64,000 bases of DNA from Straminergon stramineum (lineage: Eukaryota > Streptophyta > Bryopsida > Hypnales > Calliergonaceae): the NCBI GenBank assembly GCA_963920665.1, contig OY987272.1, forward strand, positions 11,413,001 through 11,477,000, in the 5' to 3' direction. Under the pieces are notes generated by a model. The model saw only the letters and a list, made by a program, of their open reading frames with translations. It made no database searches and was not told the DNA's origin. This document shows positions 23,201 through 35,150 of the stretch, in pieces. The translations under genes and the position numbers were made by a program. The stretch's first letter is position 1; each line of letters begins with the position of its first letter.

Positions 23201-26200
23201 TGTCAATCGTGGAATCACGTTTTTTTGTTCAACGTTCAAACGTTGCTATAAACGTTGTTGCATTGGGTGAATTATAGTAGTGAAAGTCGACTTTCTATTT
23301 TGATTTGGGCATTTAAGGCTTAAAAAACATGATAAAACTTTTTCTTTTTCTGATAATCTATGTTATGTGACAGTCGCGTGATGGAGGCTCGAACTCCACT
23401 TGCAATCGTTATTCCCGCTGACGGCAAGGCATCCAGCCTGAGGCTCAGGGACGGTGACATGCTATGGAATGAGTTCGTGGCGCATGCAGACCAAGTGAGC
23501 AGGTCACAGTAGATACCATTACTTTTGAAAATATTGCTATGATTGACTTTGCTTCTTTTTAAAGCCCTCGGTCTTTTATACGGTAATTCAAGGAGTTAGG
23601 CAGACAACTGTTTCTTAATAGTTGTGAAATGCGAAATGCTGCCTTCCAGTAACATCTTGTACCCACTTTGTTTCAGGCCAGACGAATACAAAGCCGTTGT
23701 GCAATCTATGGATTCTCATACCAACATACTATTCTCATCTGGCACTATTGGTTAGTGCTCACTTCTGAAGTTGATCGTTGTCATCAAGCAAGACTGTGTG
23801 CTTGAACAGGGTTTTCAATTCGATTAGACTTTACCAAGTACTTTTAGACGACATCATAAGGAGAATCTTCTCCATGAATCACGGGTGCTCTCACTAGGAT
23901 CATAAGGAGCATACAGAGTACTCTCTATCACTTTGACCTAGGAAGAATTGGAGACCTCTCAGTGAATCATGGGAAAAATTCTCTTTTCATGAAACTTCAA
24001 ATTTCTTGGAACAGTTTCATTCTTCTAAAAACCATGCTCTTTTTACAGTCCCTCTGGATTATGTGATGAATCTCTGCGGTGTTTCAGGAGAACCGAAGGC
24101 CATACCATGGACTCACCACGCACCGCTGAGATGCGCAGCAGATGCTTGGGCACACCTCGATGTCAGAAGAGGAGATGTAGTCTGCTGGCCATCTAACCTG
24201 GGCTGGGCGGTGGGACCGATGATATTATACTCTGCCTTTTTGAATGGTGCAACGTTAGCTCTTTACAACGGTTCTCCTCTGGGTCGAGGTTTTGGAAAGT
24301 TCATACAGGTAATCACAATCCAACTCTCTTCAATTAACTTGACTGCCACAATATCCAGATGCACCTCGAATGTCAACGGTCTCCATTCACCGTTCCTCTT
24401 CGTTTTTGAACTGCTTCATGTCGAAGCTAAAAAATAGAAATCCACTTTGGAAGCTAATAGTCGATTATTGAAACCTGCGAATCATGTTCAGAAATGTAGG
24501 GTATGACTTTTACTTTCTATAACACTTTTGTTACCTTGATGATTCCTAAATGATTTGTTTCAACTCCTATAGATATGGAAGTGGCCACTTTTGACCATTT
24601 GGGGTTAACTGTTTATGGTGGTTTACAAATGTGAAGATTCTTATTACTTGGTAATGGGGTGATTGCAGGATGCCAATGTCGTTGTACTAGGAACGGTTCC
24701 CAGCCTTGTCAGGACCTGGAAAGCGAGCGCCTGCATGGCCAATCTGGATTGGTCTTCCATTCGGTATGTGCGCCACTTCATTAATTTTTTAAACTCATGT
24801 AATCTCAGACTTAATCAGTGTTCTGAAACATTCATCCATATTCTAAGGGCGCTTATACTGACAGCTCACATATTATCTTGCCCAGCATCTACTTATTCTA
24901 GCAGCAGAATTTTCCAGTATTTGCAGGGTACTCTTTGCTTTCTACAGAATTGCTATACTCAGCATTACTGGCCGGAAACAAATCGACGCTAGCTTAAAGA
25001 GGAAGCTGTCGCAACCAAGTTCATCTTTTCTTATCATGTTTAGTGACAGTGCAGGGCTTTTGGCTCATCTGGGGAAACATCCAGTGTGGATGATGATCTC
25101 TGGTTAAGTGCCAAGGGTGGATATAAACCAGTTCTGGAATGTTGCGGAGGCACGGAATTAGGAGCCATGTATCTTGGTGGCAATCTGGTGCAGCCCCAAG
25201 CCTTCGCCTCTTTCAGTACCCCGGGAATGACCTGTCAGATCCTAATTCTGGACGACTCTAACAATCCATATGTGAGTACTCAGAATCTGGCAGAGGAGGT
25301 GACATCCCACATTTGCATCACAAACCTAAGCCCCCGTTAGATTGAAAAAGTTCTTAACGATAAGTTAATAAACATAATTAACATTTAGTACTCATGGTGA
25401 TTCCATGTTCAGTTTATGTTAAGTGTATACAAATGGTGTGAATTTTCTCTGAGTGAAATGTTAGTATCATTAGCATTAATTTGATATTAAATTAGCAATC
25501 ATAAAGTCAGCATTAACTTGAAATTGTTAGAACATTATTTAAGATCAATCTTATGTCCTTTTAGATTAACATTAACTTACCAATCATTAATAAGTTTGTT
25601 AATCTAGTGAGGGATATTTTGAGAAGTGTGCTGATGTTACTCAAAGAGATAATCGATTGGGCTTTCATGTGCCTTTAACGCAGCTTTCCTTTGGTTGACC
25701 TGTGATTATTGGTGATCTAATAACAGCCGGATGAGGCGGCCTGCACTGGCGAATTAGTTCTCCATCCTCACATTTTTGGAGCATCAAGCACTCTTCTCAA
25801 TGCCGATCATCACAAAGTCTACTTCCATGGGATGCCCTTCTTCAATGGAAAGGTGATTGCATGTCATTACACAAACTGTGTTTGAACATTGTTGCTTTTC
25901 TTTACTCCATAACAAATATGTTCGAAACTTTCACACTTCTTGAAGCTGGAGATGAAAATTAGTTCTTTCCGAACTCACCCTATTCCTTGGTGCAGCCACT
26001 GAGACGCCATGGAGATATCTTTCAAAGATTTCATGGAGGTTTTTATCAAGCTCGTGGACGGTCTGACGACACAATGAACCTTGGTGGCATCAAGGTCAGT
26101 TCTAATCGACCCCGTTTTTCTATTACTTTATGAGTATGCATTCCTTGTCCTGTACAAACACGAAATGGACTTGGTAATGGCAATCAAGGACATGGTTATA

Positions 26201-27400
26201 AAAACAATTTGCGAAGGTAGAATCTACTGAGACGTTGGATACTAACTTGCAAATAATTTTTGATAATTATGGCCTGGATTGCCGTTACTGGACATAATGT
26301 CAATGCAGTTGCATTTTTAAGCTTATAACCAAACTGTGCTCCTTCCAAAATCATTTTTGGTATTTAATTTATAAAATCTAACTATAGGATTTTGAAAACC
26401 ATATTGTTTAATATGTTGTACCCTCAAGTTTTCAGCCTTTGAGTCTAAGTGTGTTAAGAGATCAAAGCAGTCAATGTTTTAGACTTCAAAGTCAGCATTG
26501 CACTTCAACCTTGTGTGTAAGTTTGTGCACTTGAATGTCACTCACTAGATATCTTCTTAAGCAGACTCTTTAGTGTGTTGTAAGTACAATTTAGAAAGGC
26601 TTGCATTATGGGTTTGGTTCCTCTTCCTCTCAACCGTCGACACTCTCTTATATCATCGTCAAAATCCTGCATTGGTATTATGTGGCAAAAATTAGTCTCC
26701 TTCTAAACCTCTAATGCTCTTTCCAGGCTGGTGCTATTGAAATTGAACAAGTCTGCAACAAAGCTCACGACTCCGTTCAAGAAACCGCTGCAATCGCTGT
26801 ACAGCCACCAGGGGGTGGTCCAGAGGAGCTAGTGATTGCGGCGGTGCTGAAACCAGGTTCCAACCTCAGCAACAGGGAGCTCCAGAAAATTTTCACTTCC
26901 TGTGTCGTATCCAATTTGAATCCACTATTCAAGGTACGCAGCGACTGATCACTGTTTTACGTAATATGGTGCTATTTTCTGGAACACTGGACTCTAGTAC
27001 CCGAATGGCCAAATGTGGCTGCTTTCATATTTATTGGAGTTAAAATTAATCATCTAAAAAGCTCCAAGGAAATTCATAAATGTATCAATAGAAAGAAGGA
27101 ATCATATCCTACGTTTTTTAACTATAGCAATATGTTTCGTTACGTACTATAATCACCTATGAGCTTCCAAAATCAAATTTCTATTTCTATCTTGCACTTT
27201 CAAGGATTAATTTGCGCGAGGCTTTGGGGCTGTACCTAAAGTGGTTGGCGATGAGTTTGATCTGATAGTGTGTTATGCAGGTTAAGGCAGTGGCCGTTTT
27301 CTCAGAATTTCCACGGACAGCATCGAACAAGTTGCTCAGACGTGTGTTGAGAGTAGAATGCGTGAAAATTTTGTATCCTGCCCGAAAGTCTCGACTGTAG
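20272..27400 (+). CDS. AAE18-like: peroxisomal acyl-activating enzyme (AAE17/AAE18-like acyl-CoA synthetase)
   Basis: Exons by inspection: 20272-20543, 21161-21290, 21367-21379 (microexon, inferred), 21937-22207, 22508-22712, 22827-22867, 23374-23502, 23677-23750, 24088-24308, 24669-24763, 25055-25271, 25727-25852, 25996-26094, 26727-26933, 27281-27400. Phases join throughout to 740 codons (739 aa), close to the roughly 720 aa of Arabidopsis AAE17/18. The AMP-binding signature [12 protein letters not shown] spans an intron at about residue 378. Other family blocks are [45 protein letters not shown] and [16 protein letters not shown]. The C-terminus SRL is a canonical PTS1 signal, so the enzyme should act in peroxisomes, forming an acyl-CoA from a carboxylate with ATP through an acyl-AMP. 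In Arabidopsis AAE18 activates 2,4-DB; the substrate here is unknown. The start ATG 20272 gives a natural N-terminus. The gene is convergent with the SDR gene. Confidence 0.93.
21367..21379 (+). other. probable 13-nt microexon of the acyl-activating enzyme gene
   Basis: The exon ending at 21290 stops in phase 0, while the next clear exon near 21937 needs one carried nucleotide. Between them, AG|GTTCTGTGGGAAG|GT at 21367-21379 supplies exactly V-L-W-E plus one base. This restores the family motif HPE-V-(Y/L)-W at the right place and fixes the frame. No other candidate restores both. It rests on phase and homology only. Confidence 0.5.
23023..23282. mobile_element. CACTA-type MITE in an intron
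   Basis: A 260-bp element starts CACTACTAGAATT and ends AATTATAGTAGTG, giving inverted termini of the CACTA (En/Spm) kind. It is flanked by AAA on both sides (23020-23022 and 23283-23285), a 3-bp target duplication as expected. The interior is full of short direct and inverted AACGTTG/CAACGTT motifs, which resemble the subterminal transposase-binding repeats of this superfamily. There is no coding capacity, so it is non-autonomous. It lies between the acyl-activating enzyme exons 22827-22867 and 23374-23502 and is spliced out in the model. Confidence 0.9.
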
Positions 27401-28176
27401 GAGAATGCCAGAACAATATAAAACAAGGTGTGTACTGTGCAGTACACCCAAAACTGTCCAACTAAGCATCAGTTTGAAGCATTTGAGCAGGGTTTATTAT
27501 TTAGTTTTAAAGTTTCTGTTTAATTTGTTGCCAATTGAAAGAGGATTCCAACGCATCTTAGCATATAGATTTTGGACACCATGTATACTTGTAGTTTAGC
27601 TTGAACTGTCAAGGAATCTGTCTCTGTGCCCTGAGTGACCCTGGCATGAGTCTTCAACAAACAACGAGAAAGTGTTATTGTAGAACCACCGATAGCAATT
27701 CCGTGTGCATGTTCTAGAGCAGTATAAGGCAATGTAAATTTTTTGATATATAGAAAGATAGAAATCAAAGGTATTGCAAATTTTTTGGTAATTTTTATTC
27801 CTTGAACTGAAACTACTAAGAATTTGGGGAGCCAAAAAGTGCTTAGGATCCCATAACCAATGTCTAGACTCTTTCAATTCCAATCATTCAAGAACTACTT
27901 TCCCACTCATTACTCCCTACTTTCTTGCTTGATACTTGGGACATGTGTCATGACCTTACTACTCTCAACCTTGAAAAGGAGGAAAAAAAACCAATCCAAG
28001 CTTTGGTTGGAAATTTGTTTTAGCCTTGGTTGGAAATAACTATCTTCTATAGGTTGGATATGGGTTCTTGGATGGAAATGGATGGTTCTACCATACCAAA
28101 TGAGTTGAGTTTTATGAAGTACTAATATATTATTTGGAGATCCTTCACAAATTGGATTTGAATGATACTTTTGAGA

Positions 28177-28700
28177 CTATATACAATGAATTAAATCTTG
28201 AAGTAGAACAATGACTCAAAGGCCAATACGGCTCATTTTCCAATCTAATTGAGTTTGAAAATTTATCCACAGATTGTAGAAAACTCAATTCATTTGTACA
28301 TGACATACACAAAAGATGAGGTTTTCCTCATCACTCATCCAAAATTTCCAACTAAGTTGACTCAATGGAGGTCACAATGAATTAGACCTTAAAGTAGAAT
28401 ACAAACTCAAAGGCCATGATGATTCATTCTCCTATCCAATTGAGTTTCAAACTCAACCATGGATTGTAAAAAATTCAACTCACTTGTACACACACGTGCA
28501 CACACGTGCAGGAGGAGAGTTCTTTGAACTCACCGAAGATTTCTAGCTACGTAGATTGTTCTACAAATGAATTATAATGGATTATAGACCATGAAATGAA
28601 CTCGTAGCTCAAGGGTCATTATGGCTTTCATTCTCTTTCCCAAATGCGTTTTCCATCTCCACCACAACTTTTAGAAACCTCAACTCCACCCATAGCAAAC
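28177..28700. repeat. three diverged ~190-bp tandem repeats between convergent genes
   Basis: Units start near 28177, 28374 and 28563 with variants of ACAATGAATTA. Each has the same ordered blocks: an AAAGTAGAA-like block, ACTCAAAGGCCA, TCATTCTC/TCATTTTCC, a GAGTTT block, and ATTGTA(G/A)AAAACTCAA-like followed by CACTTGTAC. The third unit is the most diverged and runs up to the 3' end of the SDR gene, perhaps forming part of its 3'UTR. A short duplication of CACACACGTG lies at about 28488-28510. Confidence 0.8.
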
Positions 28701-28775
28701 TTCCAACAGAAGTGTTTGTCTGTGCGGGGAGGGCCGCGACTTGTCCCATTCGGTGGCATTTGTTCCGGTAGTCGA

Positions 28776-31661
28776 TCAGTCCCACCCCAGCGGCTGGCCG
28801 TCCGCCCAGAACTTTCCCGACGGTCCCCCGGGCGCCCTCAACGCCAGCCACACCCCCGTTTTCACCGCCCCAGCCACATCTTCACTGCCCTTTCCTTCCG
28901 TCATGTCCGTCCTGGTGTAGCCGGGACAGAAGCTGTTCACGGTCACACTCCCCTGCCCTTCCCTTGGTCGCGCCCGCAACGCCCGATCCAAGACCGTCAC
29001 GTAACCGTTCACCGCCACTTTGGACACGTTGTAGCTCGGGCTGCGCTCGGACCAGCCCTTGTCCTGCCAACGCCCGCGCTTCACGTCCTCCGTGAAAGAA
29101 TAGACGAACTCACCGATCCTCGCCTCCGTCAGGTGGTCCCGGTCAGCCAGCTCCTCACGATACTTGTTCCTCAACATCTGGGGGACACACAGAACAAGAA
29201 CGTCAATTTCGGTAAGTGGGTGATATGCCATCAGTTGGGTGCGCTTCAGGCAGTGCGGCCTGAAACCAACCAAAATCTGCACTTGTGGCCTGAAATTAGA
29301 CTTTGTAAAGATCTATGTTACAATTTTTGGTTTGTGGAAATATTGCCAATTTCACGTAGAACTGGAACAGTACAGAAGAACGGAAGATCATGACAAGGGA
29401 GGAGCAAGAAAAGACGTACCCGGAGCAAGCCTGATCGAGAAGCGACGATAACAATCCGACTGCCAGCAGCAGATGGCCGAAAGATGGGCAACAGGGCTTC
29501 GGTCACGCGTATCACACCGAAGTAATTCGTCTGCATCACGAGGTCCACATTCTCTTCGGTCACGGCTCGCTTCGCTACCCCAGCATTGTTGACCTGTACA
29601 TAAGCAATCAGTCCACCCCAATCAAACTAGAAGAAGTTTCAAACCACAAGGTTGAGGAAACTAATAAAAAACATGAGAGGCCGGGTCCCGTGCTTCTCAC
29701 TCGCCCCTGTCACCAACAGCAACTCATCCTCTTCTAATCAATCATCGTGGTTGGGCTTCAATTAGCAAGTTGGGTGCACACAAGAATTCAGTTGGCTGAA
29801 CGTCTACCGCCATTGAATAGAAACGGGGTAGTCTCCTAGTCCTTCAATAGTAGTCTACAAACTCCAACCGCACGTGATTGCAGAAGAAATCATTCAATAC
29901 CTTGAGTGAAAAAACGATGTCATCTAAAGAAAAGTTGTCTCTTATAGTACCAAAAGTGATCACTCCAGACAGTGATCTCTATTGAGTGATCTCCCAGTCA
30001 AAGGGAATAACTATATACTGTAAAAAAAGGAATAAGGTGGCACAAACCATACACATTTCCCAAATCACATTTTCCATTTCACAAAATGCTTAAAATTAAC
30101 TCAAACCGAATGCCATTCCCAAATCACACTCCTACATACTGGTGAAAATGCTTAAAGCTAGTGATTCCAAGAGCAGGAGTAAGATTGGTTACGAATGGGC
30201 AGTACTGACCAGGATATCAAGCCCTCCGTAGGTTTGTTTCAGCCAGTTTGCAAGGGCGCGTGCGGACTCGTCGCTGTGCACGTCCAGAGAATGGAAGGCG
30301 ACCTCCAAGCCTTCACGCCGTAAAGTCTCCACCGCCTGCTTCCCTCGCCCCTCGTCTCTCGCAGTCAAAACAGTGGTGAGGCCATTCCTCGCAAGCTGGC
30401 GCGTCAGTTCGAAGCCAATGCCTTTGTTGGCACCCGTGATCACTGCCACCGTCTCCTTCGACCACCACCTTCACACACAGAGAGAAAGCCGCGTCTCTAA
30501 ATGCTTGTACAATAAAACCAAAACATAGACTAATGACTGCTCTATACACGGTATATTCAGTGAGTTAAACTTGGCAATGAAGAAGGATAATTTCACCTTC
30601 GTAAAAACTATCAAAGGTAGAAGCTCAACGACAGGAAATGAAGGGTAAATTAGGTTGACGGCAGCCTTGGGGCATTCCCACCAGATGCTGTATCTGGAAA
30701 TAATGAGGTCTCAAATCTAGTTTATCAAAAGATCATTTCCAGTTTAAAAAACTTACTTTTCATCAGCTGGATGGATTTCTGAAAACATTCTAAGTCTATT
30801 GCCTTGTGAAATGCAGTGATACATTATTGTAAAGATTCAGAAATAGGACATCGGTGGGATGCTCTTAGGCCCCACAGGCACCGACCAAGCAATCGCGTTT
30901 AACTATTAGTAGGAAACTTACAAAAGTGTATCTCATACACTCTCTAAATTGAATACATAATTTAAGGCCTGATAACCAGCTAGAAATTCACTAACCTCGA
31001 ATGCACCCGCACTTGCAATGTAACAAACCGAAAATCTGGTTTTCAAGTTAACTAACTACAACTACTACAGTTGGTATACTGCTGCTTATTCCTGCCAACG
31101 AATTGGTGCTGGATTTACATTCATTTCCTTTATTGAGCGACTGTCCTGATTACACACTGAATGGTTAACGTAATGTGTCCATAACTAGAATGGCTCAACA
31201 TGCTAACCCTGCATGCACCAAGTGACGCAACTTGGGCAGCGAAGGCACCGACAAACAAATTCCAGTTTGCTAACGCTTCTACTTGCTTATCAAACTCTTT
31301 CAACAGTTGCTTCGTGATTTCAACAAAAACATTAAAAATCGCCACGACCTTACAACTACTAAAATTTCACCCTAGTCTATCACTCTCCACTCTATTCCCT
31401 TCCAACTCTGCAACCATTCAGAAATTTTAAAAAATCCTTTCAACATGTACTCACAACCCCACAGTCAGAAACTCAGATTCAAATCTGCAGAATATGCTTT
31501 GTACACCGTACATCACAAGATTTACTCAGACTCAGTCAATCCCAAAGCTCAAAATCCACAGTGATTTTTCAACTGATTTCAAATGGGGCGTACGATTGGC
31601 AAGTTTCGTACAACAATTATTCCAAACAAATGGGACCGTACCTCGCGGTGGCTCCCGCCAT
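28776..31661 (-). CDS. short-chain dehydrogenase/reductase, menthone reductase/carbonyl reductase-like
   Basis: Model: complement(join(28776..29177, 29420..29593, 30210..30468, 31642..31661)), 284 aa, phases consistent at all three introns. The tiny first exon encodes MAGATA plus two bases of an Arg codon; it joins RWWSKETVAVITGANKGIGF, the usual start of this plant subfamily. The NADP(H)-binding motif TGANKGIG is at residues 18-25 and NNAG at 95-98. The catalytic Ser is in IVIVASRSG (about 145) and the YNVSK Tyr/Lys are about 200 and 204. The long Ser-to-Tyr spacing reflects the insertion characteristic of (+)-neomenthol dehydrogenase/carbonyl reductase-like SDRs, usually monomeric cytosolic NADPH-dependent carbonyl reductases. 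The exact substrate cannot be told. The first intron is about 1.17 kb and the second carries the intronic repeat described at 29745. Confidence 0.93.
29745..30150. repeat. intronic repeat family, copy in SDR gene
   Basis: Shares TTCAATTAGCAAGTTG, a TTGGCTGAA block, a TTGAATxGAAAxGGGGT block and a GTxGTCTACAAxCTCC block, in the same order, with the first intron of the NRPB7 gene (45085-45375). It ends with CACACTCCTACATA, also present there and in the subunit f leader intron. Confidence 0.7.
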
Positions 31662-34600
31662 GTTGGGGATTTGAATTCTCGCTACCGCAGTTCCTCCAGA
31701 GAGCTCCAAACGCAAGCTGAAACTCAGGCTCAGTCTTCACAGAGAAGCCTCCACCGCTTCTCTGAGGATCTGGCTGTCTCTTGTACGTATCTTAGAAGAG
31801 CAGGGATAAGTGAGCAATGTAATGGAAAATATAAAAGCAGGAAGAGTACAATGAAACAAAGTGCTTGAGCAAGTATGCGATGAACACAACCCAGAATCTG
31901 AAATGACAGTACAATAAAGTTAGAAAGTTGCCAACAAAGGTTGTCGCCTCTGATGAGTGACGTGTTGAGGAGACGCAATGCCAAGGAAGTGGAGTAAGTT
32001 ACTGCACACTTGGGCGAGATTCTGGTAGCCACGTCAGTATGGATGTCGGTGATTGCAAACTGAAGAGACGCCGCCGAATGAAAAACAAAAGAATGGAAGG
32101 AACTGGCACAGTTTTCGAGGAATTTCACACTGATCGGCAGCCTTTGGGGATGCTGTGCTTGGATGAAAATGTATGACTGCAGTCAGTTTGTTTTTTTCAT
32201 TTAGTTTTGGCAGTGCACTGAGTGCAGAAGGCGATAAGCGCTGGTAGGATGAAGCTATTTCCATCCTTGGAAATGGATGAAACTTGCAATCTCTGGATGA
32301 ATTTTCATTCATTCATCCAATGTAGAGCAATACCATCCCAAGATTTTGTAGCAAATTTGTGATTTCATCCATTGAAAAACAAGAATGTTTTGCTAAATAT
32401 TCCTTGTAAGAAAATTGATTGCTCTTTAGCTAAAATTTGCTCCAAAAGAATCCATATCGATACTACAGGGATGCATTTCAACTAAGGTGGGTACCTCCAA
32501 ACCGCCACTTTTGGCTACTATGCCTAGATATTGTTGTTAGGCTAGTCAACTTTTGAACTTTTATTCTTGGGCAAGTGAAAGGAGCCAAATTCCAACACAC
32601 CAAATTACATAACATTGGGATATTGTATACAAAAGTTATGAAGGGTCAAATTTTTTTGATAGACATTCTATAATCATTTCTTCACCATACATACATATTG
32701 ATTTTGGAGATGTATATAGAGTGATGATGGCAATTTTAGACAAGGTGTGATTTTTGGATGTACCCACTTTATTTCAACTTTGAGTTATTTACAAATGAAC
32801 AAATTCATTTGAAGAAATGGATGATTTCAAATGACAACGTTGTAGCAAAACTATTGAGGTTTACTTCAAAAAATTACTCCATATTGTTTAAAGTTAATTT
32901 GTAAGGAATAATTGTATCATATTATTAAATGTTATAACCTAAGAAGGTCAAAAGTCCATCGTGGATCCTTTGTGGAACTAGTGCATATAGTACCAGTTAT
33001 TAAATTTACAAAACTTTCTAGCAAAATCTAATCAAATCAAGGAATATTTTATAAGTATTTTGGTCAACTCATTTTTGAAAACAAACTAGCATTAGTTTTC
33101 AAAGCAAAATTGTGTAGCCTCCCATTGTGAAACTTAGGGAGGACTATTCTTGCCCTTTTGGATGCTAAGATGTCTTTATTTAATTCTCTACACCATTCCA
33201 GTGGCCATCCAAAAGTGTCCCTTCATATTGTGGGATATTGAATGAACCGTTTACCATGTCAAAGTTGGATGATGGTGTTCATTGATTTTCATAAAATAAT
33301 GACTTTAGAACCCAATTTTGATTGTGTAACCTCAAATCCCATCCTATTGAAACTCAATTACACCTTGAAATTGGGAGCAATTGAATTGGGTTGATAGATT
33401 TGCAAACTTTAATAATAGAAAACTTTAGATATTAGCATTGCTTTTGGAGAACAAATGGACTCCTTACACATATGTTATAAACTTGACATGTAATAAGGTA
33501 GGATGACCCATTGTCATCCTTTGGATTGTTGCATATACTTAGACTAATTGGATTCAAGATTTTATTTTGGTAGTAGAAATGCAAATCAAAGGTTTTTCCA
33601 CAAGTATTTGGTCAACTCAATTTGCACTAAAAAAATGCATTATGAGTGATCAACACAAAAACATATAGCTTTCTATAGTTGTCATTTTGATTCTAATGTG
33701 GTTCTTTGGACTCCCTACACGTTTACAATGGTAATCGAAAAGCATCCCTGGACAAATTGTGGAATACTAAATAAACTTTTTGTCATGGGAGGGTTCCTTG
33801 AACTTATAGCACTCAAAAGGTCACTACATGCAATAGCCGCAATTGTGCTTTTGGATATGTGTACCTTAGTCTTTCATTCAGATGTGTGACTCTTTTGTTT
33901 GTTTCTAAAGCCAACCTATGAAGGCTCATTTACAATGTCAGTTGGACGTGTTTTGCTTCTGCACACACTCGCATACACTTTTGCATTTGACAGAGTGCCA
34001 TTAGAAAGGGTTGAGCATTGCGGGTGCTACCCGCAGCGAAGGCAGCAAAGATAGCGGTACCAAATTATCGGTATGGGTGTCAAACCTCGCAATTCCTATT
34101 CCGTGAATTGTAAATTTGGTTACCAAATTGGGCAAAATGCAAGTAGTAATCCGTATTCTGTACTGCCATTACGAAATCGCTCCTTCTGCAGACCAGCTCT
34201 GCCACCTCTCATTCAGTGCGATACTCCAAAAAGATGCAATTAGCAAGATCTTCAGAACCCTGCCAATGAACAGATTCATTAGAACACGCATCAGCATGGA
34301 GTTCCAAGTTTGCAACTTAATAGCTATCTGGTCACATTCTTTGCTGTGCAGTCCTCGAGACTACAGTAACGATGGACCAAGCTGTCAACTGCAAGCTAGT
34401 CGCTCATCAACCTCGATACCACTTCCAGAGAATGACCCAAGATCCCAGGACTTGATTGGATCGATTAAGTTGTCTAATACGTCACAAAGTGGAAAAGAAA
34501 CAGCAACCTCGATGCAATCAAATCCAAGTCTGAAGCACAACGATCTCATCACAGTGACCTCTCCATTACGAGAAGCATATCATTTGCAAGCCTATGCATA

Positions 34601-34872
34601 GCAACCATAATCCAGTTTGTTCGAACCCAAGGTGCACCAGTTCGGGCAATATCTCTGACTTGCTTTATTTTGATCATCACGAACAAATCTTGTTCACAAT
34701 ACAAAAAGACCTATTCCGATTCACTGCACATGGATATTGTACAGTAGAATGGGCGGAGAGTTTTCAGAAGAGAGATAAACACGATAAAGGCTCTCCATAT
34801 GTACTATGGATCCTTCACAACCGAAGTGGAATGCATCTAACCAGTAGGAAACAAAACTACTGGAGCATCGAT
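31662..34872. other. intergenic, gene not seen
   Basis: 31.66-32.3 kb is of mixed composition and should hold the SDR leader and promoter. 32.4-33.9 kb is AT-rich and includes the second copy of the dispersed repeat at 32590-32830 and weak internal duplication with a period of about 0.5 kb near 33.0-33.8 kb. 33.9-34.87 kb is of normal composition; it holds a 161-codon plus-strand ORF (34116-34601) with no recognisable family. Part of this stretch is probably the 3'UTR of the following gene. Confidence 0.5.
32590..32830 (+). repeat. diverged dispersed repeat, copy 2
   Basis: Same-orientation partner of 16290-16600. Confidence 0.6.
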
Positions 34873-35139
34873 TTAGTGCTTAGCATGCTTCGCTGCTTCC
34901 TCTTCATGACGCAAATGCCGGATCTCCGTGGGCCAGGCAATAGCGTAAGAGATGAATCCAACAGAAAGCATCACATCCATGAGAGGCCTGATGCTGCCCG
35001 TCTGAATGTACTTCTCGTTGTAATTGTACAACCACGACCACGTGTCCTTCACCACCTTCTCCCGGGTAAGGGATGACTTCACGTAGGTGGGAACGTCCTT
35101 CACCTTCATGCTCGCCAGATTCCTCAAAGGTGCCGCCAT
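34873..35139 (-). CDS. mitochondrial F1Fo-ATP synthase subunit f-like protein (ATP17/ATP5MF family)
   Basis: Single coding exon, 88 aa from the ATG at 35139 (MAAPLRNLASMKVKDVPTYV). An in-frame ATG 12 bp upstream lies too close to a likely splice acceptor to be preferred. The order of features fits subunit f of the Fo membrane sector. There is a KDVPTYVK segment, then a YNYNEKYIQTGSI motif comparable with the YYxKYIxxxxGSI motif of animal subunit f. A single membrane span (about VMLSVGFISYAIAWP) follows, and then a basic, His-rich tail (HLRHEEEAAKHAKH). Subunit f is a small accessory protein of the membrane part and peripheral region, contributing to assembly and dimerisation. The family is short and diverged, so the call relies on motif order. 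The gene probably has a 5'UTR intron (35151-36273). Confidence 0.8.
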   Translation of the reverse strand: MAAPLRNLASMKVKDVPTYVKSSLTREKVVKDTWSWLYNYNEKYIQTGSIRPLMDVMLSVGFISYAIAWPTEIRHLRHEEEAAKHAKH

Positions 35140-35150
35140 GTTGCCAGACA

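Noticed and set aside
28644..29393. 249-codon plus-strand ORF
   Set aside because: Antisense shadow of the SDR last exon, which has clear motifs on the other strand.
34116..34601. 161-codon plus-strand ORF
   Set aside because: No recognisable motifs; lies in the likely 3' region of the minus-strand subunit f gene. Kept only as a note.
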